From: a virus
Reading direction: 5' to 3' (one strand)
IMG/VR virus record: IMGVR_UViG_3300031603_000019
Location: 1-30,827 of that record
Length of the DNA: 30,827 nt
In this document: positions 6,279 through 14,312 of the stretch, one piece after another
Numbering within the stretch: position 1 is the stretch's first letter
Layout: each line of letters begins with the position of its first letter
Program-made: the position numbers and the translations under genes
The notes under the pieces: model-generated
What the model saw: only the letters and a program-made list of their open reading frames with translations
Databases searched by the model: none
What the model was told of the DNA's origin: nothing

Positions 6279-9200
6279 TTAATATCCGTTATATACAGGT
6301 TTCCCATATTCTGGTTGTGCTTTACCTAATATTTTTAAAGTAATTGATACATCAACTCCCATTGGTAATTCACCGATAAAGTCAGTAGAACCTAATAGTG
6401 AGATATCCCAAGGAACATTATCTGACATTGTGTATGATAATGCATCTATGTATGCGAGTTCATTATTAAAGAGACTACCTAATCTAAATTTGATTATAGA
6501 ACCTTGGTAACCAGCAGAACCACTATCAGCAGTACCGTAAGTTGGCATTGTCATTGATGCCAATCTTCCTAATTTTGCATATATTGGTTTCATTTCGACA
6601 CGAGATGTCGCATATACCTGTATGTTGAATCCTAGATTCCGGTCGAACGAGTTATATTGCCATGCTTTATCAGCTCTACCATTATATTTATACCCAGACC
6701 AACTTGGAGTAAATGTATCGGTAATCCCTTTGACTGCCCCTCTGAATTGAATCTTACTACCGCCATCTATATCCGTAAACCATAGATGAACTAAATCGTT
6801 ACCATTATCATATATGTCATCTATATCTGATGCTTGTATTTTATCCCATCTAGATTCATTTCCAGCAAATGTTTTGTCAACATTGTGCCACGTATATCTA
6901 TCCTCATCCTGTTTTACTAAACCAGGACTTGGGAAGTGAACCCGATTCTCTATCTTATATTTGCTGTAATTTTCATTGTTGCCTCTTGTGTTATTATCAG
7001 TTACATCATCGAAAAGTAAATCTCTGAAATCTATTGTTCTACCGTTACCAGTACCACGATCTGGGATTTTACCATATGCAATTGTTTGATAATCTTGTAT
7101 TACTTCTTTCTTATCCTGGTAGTTGTTCCCCTTCTCCACACCACCCGTTGGGTTATTGGATTCGGAAATATGTGTAGCTACACCGAAGAATTTAAGTTTT
7201 TCTTCGTCTTTTATTCCTTCTTCTATAGCTTTAGCTGCTACCTCTGTATAAGTTTTATCCTTTTCAAAGGTATATGGGTTTATGGGTTTTTGGTATTTAG
7301 ATACGAGCGTTTGTGTTTTTAGGAGAGCTTTTTCGTTCGCATACCGCTGTCCTGGTCCATCAAATGTATTTACATACCGACGAGTTCCACCCCAACCAAT
7401 ACCATATAGTGAATTAAATCCACCGGGATGTTCTTCTGATGGGAATCGTTGAGTAATACCTGTAAACTTTTTTAATATGCCCAGATCCCCCTCATACATA
7501 TTTTGTAATTTGTCTTTATAATCACCCAGTAAGATTCGTGTTGCAAATGAGTTCTCATATTGGAATGTATCATCAACTAATGGTATAAGACCAGGTCGTT
7601 GTGCGTGTAAACCGACGTGTTGGCCACCTACTGCTGCTAATAACCCAACAGGTGTCCATACTTTACCGTACTTCTGACTCGATTGCATCCCAGCTTGTCT
7701 AATTCCCCAAAGAAGTCCTTTAACAGACAACATCCAAGCTCCGATTCTAGCAACATCTACCAATGCCCTTACTGTTGATGTTATTACACCACCACGTATC
7801 ATACCATCATCGAATGTTACACCACCGATACCCCAATTTTGAGGTTCTCCTTTTTTAATACCCTTTCGTTGGATTCCTCTAAGGATTAGTGGGTGTCTGA
7901 ATAGTGTTAATCCGGTATTGTATGCATCCTCCCTTAAATTGTACTTAGCGTACATCAAATCTAAAAATGATGGGGAGTTTCTTTGCTCCATTGTAGTACC
8001 AATACTCTTATACGATGCTTCATAGTTTGTACTATCAGGTGTATATTGTTGTACATTACCACTCTTCGTTTTGGATTTAAATTCTTTATACCCAGTACTG
8101 AATGATAATGCTTCATCCGGAAGTTTATAATTACTAAATTTGGATATTGAACTAATCCAATGTTCCCCATTTTGACCTACACCAAAGAATTTTGATGGTG
8201 CTCTATGGAATAAGTTTGGAGTAAATCCAGCAGCCGTTAAACCATCAGGAAAGAAGTTAGTGCTACCTAACTCACCAAATAATGAGGTAGAACCATTAAA
8301 TACCGTATTATCAGGATTAACACCTACATATTTACTTGCATCAACCCCACCAAACGGTGAAGTAAACCCAGTTGAGTGAATATCTGAAAAATAGTTAACT
8401 GATGATGGTGTTGTTTCACCTAAAAAGTTTGGTGAACTACCAAATGTGTTTGGAGTGGTTTCTCCTAAGAAATTAGAACTGTTGTTAGCTGGGTTAGGTG
8501 TTGTTTCTCCTAAAAAGTTAGAACTGTTGTTTGCTGGAGTTGGTGTTGTTTCTCCTAAAAAGTTAGAACTGTTGTTTGCTGGAGTTGGTGTTGTTTCTCC
8601 TAAAAACTGAGAAGTGTTGTCAGCTGGGTTTGGGGTTGTTTCTCCTAAGAAGTGAGATGAGTTGTCAGCCGGATTCGGTGTTGTTTCTCCTAAAAACTGA
8701 GAAGTGTTGTCAGCTGGGTTTGGGGTTGTTTCTCCTAAGAAGTGAGATGAGTTGTCAGCCGGATTCGGTGTTGTTTCTCCTAAAAACTGAGAAGTGTTGT
8801 TTGCCGGATTCGGTGTTGTTTCTCCTAAAAACTGAGAAGTGTTGTCAGCCGGATTCGGTGTTGTTTCTCCTAAGAAATTAGAACTGTTGTCAGATGGGGC
8901 TGGTGTTGTTTCCCCTAAGAACTTCTCTGATGTATCTGGTTTAGTTGGGTTAGTTTCACCTAAGAACTTTTCTGATGTATCTGATTTAGTTGGGTTAGTT
9001 TCACCTAAATAACGTTCTTCCAAGCTCATTGGCTTAGTATTAGTTTCACCTAAGAACTTCGTTGAGTTATCCATTGGTGTAGGGTTAGTTTCACCTAAGA
9101 ACTTCGTTGAGTTATCCATTGGTGTAGGGTTAGTTTCCCCTTTGAATTTATCACCTTGCTTTATTGGAGTAGTATCTGCACCATTTTTGTTAGGTGTAGT

Positions 9201-9356
9201 TTTTGCTATAGCTACTTTTGGAGTAGATTCTAGCATACCACCAAGTGGTGTTTGATTACCACCCTTATTAATTGTACCTGTATCCCTATCAGCCAAAGGA
9301 GTTTTCTTTGGTATCCTAAAGTCAGATAATATTGATTTTAAATCTTTTAAAGCCAT
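6279..9356 (-). CDS. Large baseplate/tube-junction protein with N-terminal 15-aa repeats
   Basis: 1025 residues in three parts. Residues 1-70 are basic and Thr/Pro-rich. Residues about 71-326 are 17 tandem copies of a 15-residue unit, early copies with LGETNPTP and later ones with FLGETTPNPADNTSQ. Residues about 330-1025 are a large Gly/aromatic-rich region whose last 200 residues contain SWSGYKYNGRADKAWQY, YATSRVEMKPIYAKL and a closing LPMGVDVSITLKILG. The C-terminal pattern resembles the beta-barrel proteins that cap or start the tail tube (T4 gp48/gp54), and the position right after the tape measure matches the T4 order 29-48-54. That assignment is inference. The start has a SD-like AGGTGAC, and the gene begins 49 bases after the tape-measure stop. 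Confidence 0.65.
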   Translation of the reverse strand: MALKDLKSILSDFRIPKKTPLADRDTGTINKGGNQTPLGGMLESTPKVAIAKTTPNKNGADTTPIKQGDKFKGETNPTPMDNSTKFLGETNPTPMDNSTKFLGETNTKPMSLEERYLGETNPTKSDTSEKFLGETNPTKPDTSEKFLGETTPAPSDNSSNFLGETTPNPADNTSQFLGETTPNPANNTSQFLGETTPNPADNSSHFLGETTPNPADNTSQFLGETTPNPADNSSHFLGETTPNPADNTSQFLGETTPTPANNSSNFLGETTPTPANNSSNFLGETTPNPANNSSNFLGETTPNTFGSSPNFLGETTPSSVNYFSDIHSTGFTSPFGGVDASKYVGVNPDNTVFNGSTSLFGELGSTNFFPDGLTAAGFTPNLFHRAPSKFFGVGQNGEHWISSISKFSNYKLPDEALSFSTGYKEFKSKTKSGNVQQYTPDSTNYEASYKSIGTTMEQRNSPSFLDLMYAKYNLREDAYNTGLTLFRHPLILRGIQRKGIKKGEPQNWGIGGVTFDDGMIRGGVITSTVRALVDVARIGAWMLSVKGLLWGIRQAGMQSSQKYGKVWTPVGLLAAVGGQHVGLHAQRPGLIPLVDDTFQYENSFATRILLGDYKDKLQNMYEGDLGILKKFTGITQRFPSEEHPGGFNSLYGIGWGGTRRYVNTFDGPGQRYANEKALLKTQTLVSKYQKPINPYTFEKDKTYTEVAAKAIEEGIKDEEKLKFFGVATHISESNNPTGGVEKGNNYQDKKEVIQDYQTIAYGKIPDRGTGNGRTIDFRDLLFDDVTDNNTRGNNENYSKYKIENRVHFPSPGLVKQDEDRYTWHNVDKTFAGNESRWDKIQASDIDDIYDNGNDLVHLWFTDIDGGSKIQFRGAVKGITDTFTPSWSGYKYNGRADKAWQYNSFDRNLGFNIQVYATSRVEMKPIYAKLGRLASMTMPTYGTADSGSAGYQGSIIKFRLGSLFNNELAYIDALSYTMSDNVPWDISLLGSTDFIGELPMGVDVSITLKILGKAQPEYGKPVYNGY
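8385..9149 (-). repeat. 17 tandem 45-bp coding repeats
   Basis: In-frame repeats encoding the 15-aa units of the 1025-residue protein. The upstream five copies encode GETN-type units and the next twelve encode GETT-type units. Within them, 8587-8766 consists of two identical 90-bp copies (each one SQ-type plus one SH-type unit), and the identity runs on into the next copy to about 8801. This indicates recent duplication by slippage or unequal recombination. Confidence 0.9.
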
Positions 9357-9404
9357 GTTTTGTTGTCACCTAATTTAATTATTTTATATTATGGTAGTTT
9401 ACCG

Positions 9405-12122
9405 TTAGCTTGGTGGTCTCATACTACCCTGCTGTGCTGCCATTCTGGATATACGGGATACAACCTTACCATCTATAGTAATAAGTATTGGCTGTGATTG
9501 AATATCACCTCTTAATCCTTTTAATTCATTTAATAGTGCTTTTGAATCAGAATCACCATCCTTTGATGATGATTTTTCTGCACCACCGAATAACCCACTG
9601 ATACTGTCTGCTATACTAATTAAAGATGGTGCAAGTAGTACGGTTACTGCACCTAATCCGGTAAGAGCTAATAATCCAGGTAACCCTACTGTTCCGATAG
9701 CCGCTAAACCAAATGCAACTCCCATAAGTGCTGGACCTAATAAAGCCATCGCCCCTACATTATCGAAAGTTACTGCACCCATTAGAGTAACGAATCCACT
9801 TACGACTGCTGTAATGAGTGGTGGTATTTCTTTGAATACAGCTAAAAATATGTCACCGAATACTTTTAGATATGTTGATGCTAACTCCAAACTGTAACCG
9901 AGTGGTACCATGGCCAATGCTAAAGCCCCTATCAGTAAGATTCCAATTCCCGAAAATTCAACAGATGCACCAAGAGCGGATAACCCACCCGCAAGTCCGG
10001 TCAAACCTAAACCGGCAGCTTCTCCTAATAAAGCGACTCCTGCTAAGAATATTAATGATGGTATTGCTAATGCTCCTGCTACTGCAAATGCGGTGAGTGC
10101 GCCAGAACCTACGAATGTTGGCGCCATAAGCATGAGTCCACCTGCAAGTTTGGTAAAGTTCTTCAGTAATGCTGGTAAATTTATTCTACCAAATGTTAAT
10201 AAAAACATTAATGATGGTATTGCTAGTGTACCTGCTACTGCAAATACGGTGAGTGCTCCTGAGCCCGTAAATGTTGGCGCCATAAGCATGAGGCCGCTTG
10301 ATAATTTGGTGAAGTTCTTCAGTAATGTTGGTAAATTTACTTTACCAAATATTGATAAGAATATTAATGATGGTATTGCTAGTGTACCTGCTACTGCAAA
10401 TGCGGTGAGTGCGCCAGAACCTACGAATGTTGTTGCCATTTTTATTAACCCTCTAGCTAATTTAGAGAAGTTTAAGTAGAGTGATGTTAAGGCTGAATTA
10501 CCCATAAATAATATGAATGGTATTGCTGGTAATGCTATTATAAATGCAGGTCCGGCCAATGCAACTGCTGCGATTCCGGCAAATACCCTACCAGTACCCA
10601 TTTTTTTTAATCCCGATGCTAAATCTTTTAATCCAGCACCTGCACCTTGTCCTGCTGTTGCGGGAGATGTATCTACTTTTGGTAGTGCACCTTTTGCTTT
10701 ATCTGCTACGTTACCTTTACCTGTGAAAAGTTTACTGATTCCGAATTCACCAGTCTGCATTCTTGATATAATCATTTGTTGTGCTCCGAATGCCAACAAA
10801 CCTGTGGTTGCTTTTTTGATACCACCCGGTATAATAGCCCAACCATCAATCAAGAATTGAAGAGCTTTACCAGCAGAACCTGCATTTTCGAGTTTGGCCA
10901 TTTGTTCTTGCTTTTGGATTACATCTGCTAACTGATCGGCTGTTAATCCGATTCCTTTTGCGAATACCTCCTGCCCAACCGGCCCCATATCATTAAATGC
11001 TTCAGCTGATAGGTTTAGTGTTTTGAATTGTGCCAAAATCCCATCCATCTTACCAGTCTTTTGGAATTCAAGCCCCGCTGCAACCATACCCTGCATACCT
11101 CGGATTTGCTCTTTGGATAGTTGACCTTGTAAGATAACCCTAGCTTTTGCTTGAGCTTTCATTGTACCCTCAATATCCATCATACTCTCAGCCATTCCTT
11201 TAGCTAAAGAAAGGGTTAATCCTTGTTTGTTTAATTCTACGGTCTTTTTAGCTAGTAATTTGATTTCTTTTTCGGTTGCTCCAACTAACATTCTCTGTTG
11301 GCCTACTAAATCTTTGAATACTACTGATGATAATACACCGGCATCTTTTGACATAGTTTTTATACTATCAGTCATGTCCTGTGCGTTACCACTAGCCATT
11401 TCAAATGATTGAACTAATTTCGCTGAACCTGCACCATCGCCTGTAAGTTTGGTTAATTCTACAACATTATTTCTAATATCATTCGTTATACCGGCAGCTG
11501 TTCCAAATGTGGTAACCATATCCTTAGTAGCTTTGGTTAATTCTGTTATTTTGAATTTTGAAAATAATGCACCCGTGCCAATATTTTGCATACCTAATGC
11601 AAATGCCTCAGCTGAACCTACACCTAGTTCTTTATTTAAATCGTATGCTAGGCCTAATGTGTTTTGGAATGCTGCTGAAATTTGCTCTGTTAATCCCTTT
11701 AGGAGAGCCATTGATGCACCGATATTAGTACCGGCTTTAAGCATATCACCCATTGTACCAAGACTAGCATAAAGATCATCTTGTGCTTTTTTGGAGAATG
11801 TAGCCCGTTCATCTTCAACTTTTGCTACTTCTATATTTTGTTCTAGGACTTTCTTTGCCCCTGCTAACCGTTTTATGAGTTCTTTATTTAAATCTTTACC
11901 CGTTACGACTTGCTCTAATAACAAATCGCCAATAGCTTTATCTACATCTAATAATTTTAGAGATGCAGTCTTTTGAACCATTAAAGCATCAATTAGGTTA
12001 TTTTTTGTTTTTAGCCCCTCAACAGATAACCTGTTACCAGTTTCAGTAGCCTTTAGAAGTGTCTGAGTTAGATTGTATTCTTTTTGGAGTGCGTCTTTAC
12101 GTTTATTTAAATCATCGGCCAT
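9405..12122 (-). CDS. Tail tape measure protein
   Basis: 905 residues. The N-terminal 150 are charged and helical (coiled-coil-like), followed by a long Ala/Gly-rich helical middle. Residues about 480-850 contain many hydrophobic segments able to span a membrane, and the C-terminus is short and charged. Length, composition and place between the tail tube/chaperone genes and the baseplate genes identify a tape measure. It would fill the tail tube, set tail length and contribute to the DNA channel at ejection. T4 gp29 is 590 residues, so a longer tail is expected. Residues about 553-708 are three tandem 52-residue repeats. The start is preceded by AAGGATTGATAT and lies 10 bases after the stop of the 78-residue protein. 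Confidence 0.85.
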   Translation of the reverse strand: MADDLNKRKDALQKEYNLTQTLLKATETGNRLSVEGLKTKNNLIDALMVQKTASLKLLDVDKAIGDLLLEQVVTGKDLNKELIKRLAGAKKVLEQNIEVAKVEDERATFSKKAQDDLYASLGTMGDMLKAGTNIGASMALLKGLTEQISAAFQNTLGLAYDLNKELGVGSAEAFALGMQNIGTGALFSKFKITELTKATKDMVTTFGTAAGITNDIRNNVVELTKLTGDGAGSAKLVQSFEMASGNAQDMTDSIKTMSKDAGVLSSVVFKDLVGQQRMLVGATEKEIKLLAKKTVELNKQGLTLSLAKGMAESMMDIEGTMKAQAKARVILQGQLSKEQIRGMQGMVAAGLEFQKTGKMDGILAQFKTLNLSAEAFNDMGPVGQEVFAKGIGLTADQLADVIQKQEQMAKLENAGSAGKALQFLIDGWAIIPGGIKKATTGLLAFGAQQMIISRMQTGEFGISKLFTGKGNVADKAKGALPKVDTSPATAGQGAGAGLKDLASGLKKMGTGRVFAGIAAVALAGPAFIIALPAIPFILFMGNSALTSLYLNFSKLARGLIKMATTFVGSGALTAFAVAGTLAIPSLIFLSIFGKVNLPTLLKNFTKLSSGLMLMAPTFTGSGALTVFAVAGTLAIPSLMFLLTFGRINLPALLKNFTKLAGGLMLMAPTFVGSGALTAFAVAGALAIPSLIFLAGVALLGEAAGLGLTGLAGGLSALGASVEFSGIGILLIGALALAMVPLGYSLELASTYLKVFGDIFLAVFKEIPPLITAVVSGFVTLMGAVTFDNVGAMALLGPALMGVAFGLAAIGTVGLPGLLALTGLGAVTVLLAPSLISIADSISGLFGGAEKSSSKDGDSDSKALLNELKGLRGDIQSQPILITIDGKVVSRISRMAAQQGSMRPPS
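10000..10470 (-). repeat. Three tandem 156-bp coding repeats in the tape measure gene
   Basis: The same segment (for example the bases encoding AIPSLI/M) recurs at 10363, 10207 and 10051 with an exact spacing of 156 bases. Each unit encodes 52 residues of the type LLKNFTKLxxGLMLMAPTF followed by a hydrophobic GALTAFAVAGxLAIPS stretch. Boundaries are approximate; the last unit diverges at its C-terminal end. Confidence 0.85.
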
Positions 12123-12132
12123 ATATCAATCC

Positions 12133-12369
12133 TTAGTATAGTTTAACACCTGCTTTTTTCATTGCTATAATTGCATTATTCAAATCCCGTAAATACTCAC
12201 GTTCCTTATCGTTTGGAGCTGATTCTATAGTATCCTCAATGGATTTTTTTAAATCTGTTATCTTTTTATCAAGTCGTTTTCGTTTTCTGTTAAAGATATC
12301 AAATATCCCATCAGAAAGATTGTTCTCTTTAAAAAGTTCTTTCAACTTAGATTTTGTTATTGTTGCCAT
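12133..12369 (-). CDS. 78-residue coiled-coil protein of unknown function
   Basis: Highly charged and helical, with a basic centre (FNRKRKRLDKKITDLKKSIE, about residues 26-45) followed by acidic helices. No recognised family. It lies between the tail chaperone and the tape measure, so a role in tape-measure folding or tail initiation is possible but only positional. It has a good ribosome site (GAGGAACATCAT) and its own ATATTTATA element 22 bases upstream of the start. Confidence 0.7.
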   Translation of the reverse strand: MATITKSKLKELFKENNLSDGIFDIFNRKRKRLDKKITDLKKSIEDTIESAPNDKEREYLRDLNNAIIAMKKAGVKLY

Positions 12370-12391
12370 ATGATGTTCCTCTGTTTATATG

Positions 12392-12400
12392 TATAAATAT
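12392..12400 (-). promoter_or_regulatory. ATATTTATA candidate late promoter element for the gene at 12369
   Basis: Exact nine-base match on the coding strand, 22 bases upstream of the ATG, just downstream of the hairpin at 12405-12427. Confidence 0.5.
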
Positions 12401-12404
12401 GTAA

Positions 12405-12427
12405 ATACCCAACATTTCGTTGGGTAT
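12405..12427 (-). terminator. Perfect 9-bp hairpin after the frameshift extension
   Basis: ATACCCAAC and GTTGGGTAT pair perfectly around a 5-base loop, starting 14 bases after the stop codon of the +1-frame extension (12441-12443). No long T-run follows, so it may stop polymerase inefficiently or protect the 3' end of the RNA. Its position right after 12441 supports that frame being the true end of the chaperone gene. Confidence 0.5.
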
Positions 12428-12440
12428 CTCATTATCTTTT

Positions 12441-12635
12441 TTATTTAGCGTTTTTCATAGCCTTATCATGTTGCTTCTGTTCTTCAGTTTTGAATTCAAT
12501 TATCTTACCGATATAGAATATTCTAGACCAAATTGGTAGATTATATACATCAGTAAATGTGAATCCACCGTTGCCATGATAGATTAAATCGAAGATTTGG
12601 GAATGTAATATTTTTCGGTAGTTAGGACTTAGGCC
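12441..12635 (-). CDS. +1-frame extension of the tail-assembly chaperone (no start codon of its own)
   Basis: 64 sense codons from GGC (12635) to TAA (12441-12443) in the +1 frame relative to the 294-residue gene. No ATG, GTG or TTG occurs in frame until codon 60 (an ATG five codons before the stop), so it can only be made by frameshifting (or by a 6-T version of the homopolymer). The product has a folded-protein composition: SPNYRKILHSQIFDLIYHG, then TFTDVYNLPIWSRIFYIGK and a charged helical tail. The expected fusion is about 354 residues (290 + 64). Tail-assembly chaperones of many long-tailed phages (lambda G/GT) are made as such a short and extended pair from the gene between tube and tape measure. 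Confidence 0.75.
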   Translation of the reverse strand, partial: GLSPNYRKILHSQIFDLIYHGNGGFTFTDVYNLPIWSRIFYIGKIIEFKTEEQKQHDKAMKNAK

Positions 12636-13506
12636 AAAAAAACCCCACTTCCATCGGTAGAAGCATATCCCTCCTTTCCCCAGTTTCCTCAGATATAAAT
12701 TCGTAAATTAAGTCAATATCCGGAACAACTGAATTCATATGTGCTCTTAGAGCTTTAGAATCTACTGCGAATAACTCATTGTCTACAAACCGATTAATTT
12801 CAGTCTGTTCATAATCACCATCAACCGATAAAATCATATTTTTAAGTCTGATAGTTAAATCTTTAGAAGTTAAATCCTTTAATTTTCTACCAGCTTTTTC
12901 AGCTGCTTCAATTTGATGTTTAACCTTACGTTCTTTCGATTCAGTCATTGCGATAAACGTAACTTCCCTTTTCGAATTAGGTAATGTAAATTTAAACTCA
13001 TTCCTATTAAGTTCTATTTGATTAGCCCCATCATAATCAGCGTTTTCAAATTGAGTTAAATCAATTGTTTCTTTCTGTTTAAGGCCTGGTGATGTTGGAT
13101 CATCAATCTCCACATCATAATCTTTACCGTATCCTAAAACACGCGCTGCAATCATAATTGCGTTCTTATCACCCTGCACTAAATCCGAATATTTGATAGC
13201 TACACCATCACCATTACTAATGATTAATGCTTGGAATAATCTATCCAATACACTACCATCTTTAATGAATGATTGAGTAGTAAGGATATCCTCCTCTTTA
13301 GCTGTCATATATTTCATCTCTACCTTACCCGTTGAAAGTGGATTATCTTTTGGATAAATCAACCCATTTGATGGTAAGTCGATTATTTCCGTTGGGAATT
13401 TATAATCGGATACTTGTTTCTGCTCATATTGCTTTTTAGCGAGCTCAACCATATCTTCATTGGATATGTTTGGAGTATAATCGTCTTGTAATTTCTTTTG
13501 ACTCAT
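12622..13506 (-). CDS. Tail-assembly chaperone / gp26-like protein, short form
   Basis: 294 residues in the zero frame. A disordered N-terminus is followed by IIDLPSNGLIYP (41-52) and KVEMKYMTAKEED (61-73), a signature I associate with T4-like proteins annotated as baseplate hub subunit gp26. The rest is helical and charged. The position between tail tube and tape measure is the classical position of the G/GT-type tail chaperones that hold the tape measure before tube assembly. The gene ends ...GFFWPKS-stop across a T7 run that allows entry into the +1 frame (see 12634-12646). An internal AAAGGAGGG followed by an in-frame ATG (12666) lies near the end, so a very short internal product is also conceivable. 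The precise T4 equivalent is uncertain. Confidence 0.7.
   Translation of the reverse strand: MSQKKLQDDYTPNISNEDMVELAKKQYEQKQVSDYKFPTEIIDLPSNGLIYPKDNPLSTGKVEMKYMTAKEEDILTTQSFIKDGSVLDRLFQALIISNGDGVAIKYSDLVQGDKNAIMIAARVLGYGKDYDVEIDDPTSPGLKQKETIDLTQFENADYDGANQIELNRNEFKFTLPNSKREVTFIAMTESKERKVKHQIEAAEKAGRKLKDLTSKDLTIRLKNMILSVDGDYEQTEINRFVDNELFAVDSKALRAHMNSVVPDIDLIYEFISEETGERRDMLLPMEVGFFWPKS
12634..12646 (-). other. Probable +1 programmed frameshift site
   Basis: Zero-frame codons read GTG GGG TTT TTT TGG. With the second TTT in the P site, a one-base forward slip re-pairs on TTT and brings GGC into the A site, opening the 64-codon extension. The G-rich GTGGGG ends three bases before the slipping TTT, like the internal Shine-Dalgarno element three bases before the +1 slip codon of bacterial prfB. 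The -1 frame is closed at once by TAA at 12629-12631, so +1 (or -2) is the only productive shift. Confidence 0.65.
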
Positions 13507-13551
13507 AACTTTCTCATGTTTGTTTTATTAAAACTATTTGTGGTTAACATA

Positions 13552-13560
13552 TATAAATAT
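13552..13560 (-). promoter_or_regulatory. ATATTTATA candidate late promoter element for the chaperone gene
   Basis: Exact match on the coding strand, 45 bases upstream of the ATG at 13506, directly below the terminator of the tube gene. This makes chaperone expression separable from the tube. Confidence 0.5.
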
Positions 13561-13576
13561 GAAAATATTATTATTA

Positions 13577-13610
13577 AAACCAAAAAACCCCAACATTTCT
13601 GTTGAGGTTT
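13577..13610 (-). terminator. Intrinsic terminator of the tail tube gene
   Basis: On the minus strand AAACCTCAACA pairs with TGTTGGGGTTT (one mismatch) around a GAAA loop, followed by a TTTTTTGGTTTT tract. It lies 26 bases after the tube stop codon. Confidence 0.75.
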
Positions 13611-13636
13611 GGAATTTTTCTGTTTGTAATTATTTC

Positions 13637-14125
13637 TTAGTACTGTAAGATTGCGTAATCATATACAAGTGTTAACTTTACTTCTGCAACTGCTTCTCCA
13701 GTATAATCCATATCTGAGAATGCGGCTGTTTTGATGTATGCACCTTTAAGTGTCCATTCTTCTACCTTATCTCCAACAGGACCCAAACTGTTAAATGTGA
13801 TATCTTTTTTGTAGAAATCAGAATAACCATCTCTTCCAGTTACAGATTCGTGATGTAATCTTACCCATTCCATACACGCTTGTGCTGCTGATGGTACTAC
13901 TGGGTCGTATAATGTAACTGATAATTCACTCCACTCACTTCTACCTTTTACATAACGTTTAACGTTAATATGATCGATAGTTACTTTACCATTTGTTATT
14001 TCAGGTCTACCTGCTGCTTTAATTAAGTATGCTGGGATTCCCTCTATATACATAATGAATCTGTTCGACATTTTCGGTTCGAACGATGTGAACATTATTT
14101 CTGTTGGGTCTATTAGTTGTGCCAT
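13637..14125 (-). CDS. Tail tube protein (gp19-like)
   Basis: 162 residues, almost the length of T4 gp19 (163). The sequence opens EIMFTSFEPKMSNRFIMYIE, then IPAYLIKAAGRPEI, and ends in beta-strands (AVAEVKLTLVYDYAIL) typical of the tube-fold proteins that stack as hexameric rings around the tape measure. It lies directly after the sheath gene, as in T4. It has its own candidate promoter, an A-rich leader with a GGAG ribosome site, and its own terminator, which fits the high level needed for a tube subunit. Confidence 0.9.
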   Translation of the reverse strand: MAQLIDPTEIMFTSFEPKMSNRFIMYIEGIPAYLIKAAGRPEITNGKVTIDHINVKRYVKGRSEWSELSVTLYDPVVPSAAQACMEWVRLHHESVTGRDGYSDFYKKDITFNSLGPVGDKVEEWTLKGAYIKTAAFSDMDYTGEAVAEVKLTLVYDYAILQY

Positions 14126-14152
14126 TTAGTTTTCTCCGTTGTTTATCAACTT

Positions 14153-14182
14153 TATTTTCTTTACTTTCTTTACTTTCTTTAT
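14153..14182 (-). repeat. AAAGAAAGT repeats in the tube-gene leader
   Basis: The leader RNA of the tube gene carries three to four tandem nine-base AAAGAAAGT-like units between the promoter element (14183-14191) and the GGAG ribosome site. Unstructured A/G-rich leaders can increase ribosome loading; whether that applies here is inference. Confidence 0.5.
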
Positions 14183-14191
14183 TATAAATAT
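14183..14191 (-). promoter_or_regulatory. ATATTTATA candidate late promoter element for the tail tube gene
   Basis: Exact match, 57 bases upstream of the ATG at 14125, immediately before the AAAGAAAGT repeats. Confidence 0.5.
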
Positions 14192-14217
14192 GTTCTTTTT
14201 TAAAAAGAAGTTAGCCC

Positions 14218-14256
14218 CCACCGAAATGGGGAATAACATGCCCTCCATTTCGGTGG
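14218..14256 (-). terminator. 12-bp perfect hairpin after the tail sheath gene
   Basis: CCACCGAAATGG and CCATTTCGGTGG pair perfectly around a 15-base loop, starting 56 bases after the sheath stop codon. A TTCTTTTT tract follows about ten bases after the stem. It could be a terminator or an RNA-stability element for the abundant sheath transcript. Confidence 0.55.
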
Positions 14257-14312
14257 AGAACAACCTCTTACAAGTCATCACTAACCGAAGTTAGAAATAA
14301 CTCATTTCTTTA

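Noticed and set aside
8385-9149. CRISPR-like array from regular 45-bp repeats
   Set aside because: There are no unique spacers, the period equals 15 codons, and the frame is kept through all copies of a coding gene.
9872-11976. Plus-strand frames opposite the tape measure, including a 189-codon frame at 9910-10479 with internal repeats
   Set aside because: The repeats are the antisense image of the 156-bp tape-measure duplication. Long antisense frames are expected opposite Ala/Gly-rich helical genes.
12624-12650. Classical -1 slippage at the T-run of the chaperone gene
   Set aside because: The -1 frame reaches TAA at 12629-12631 right after the run, and the extension is in the +1 frame.
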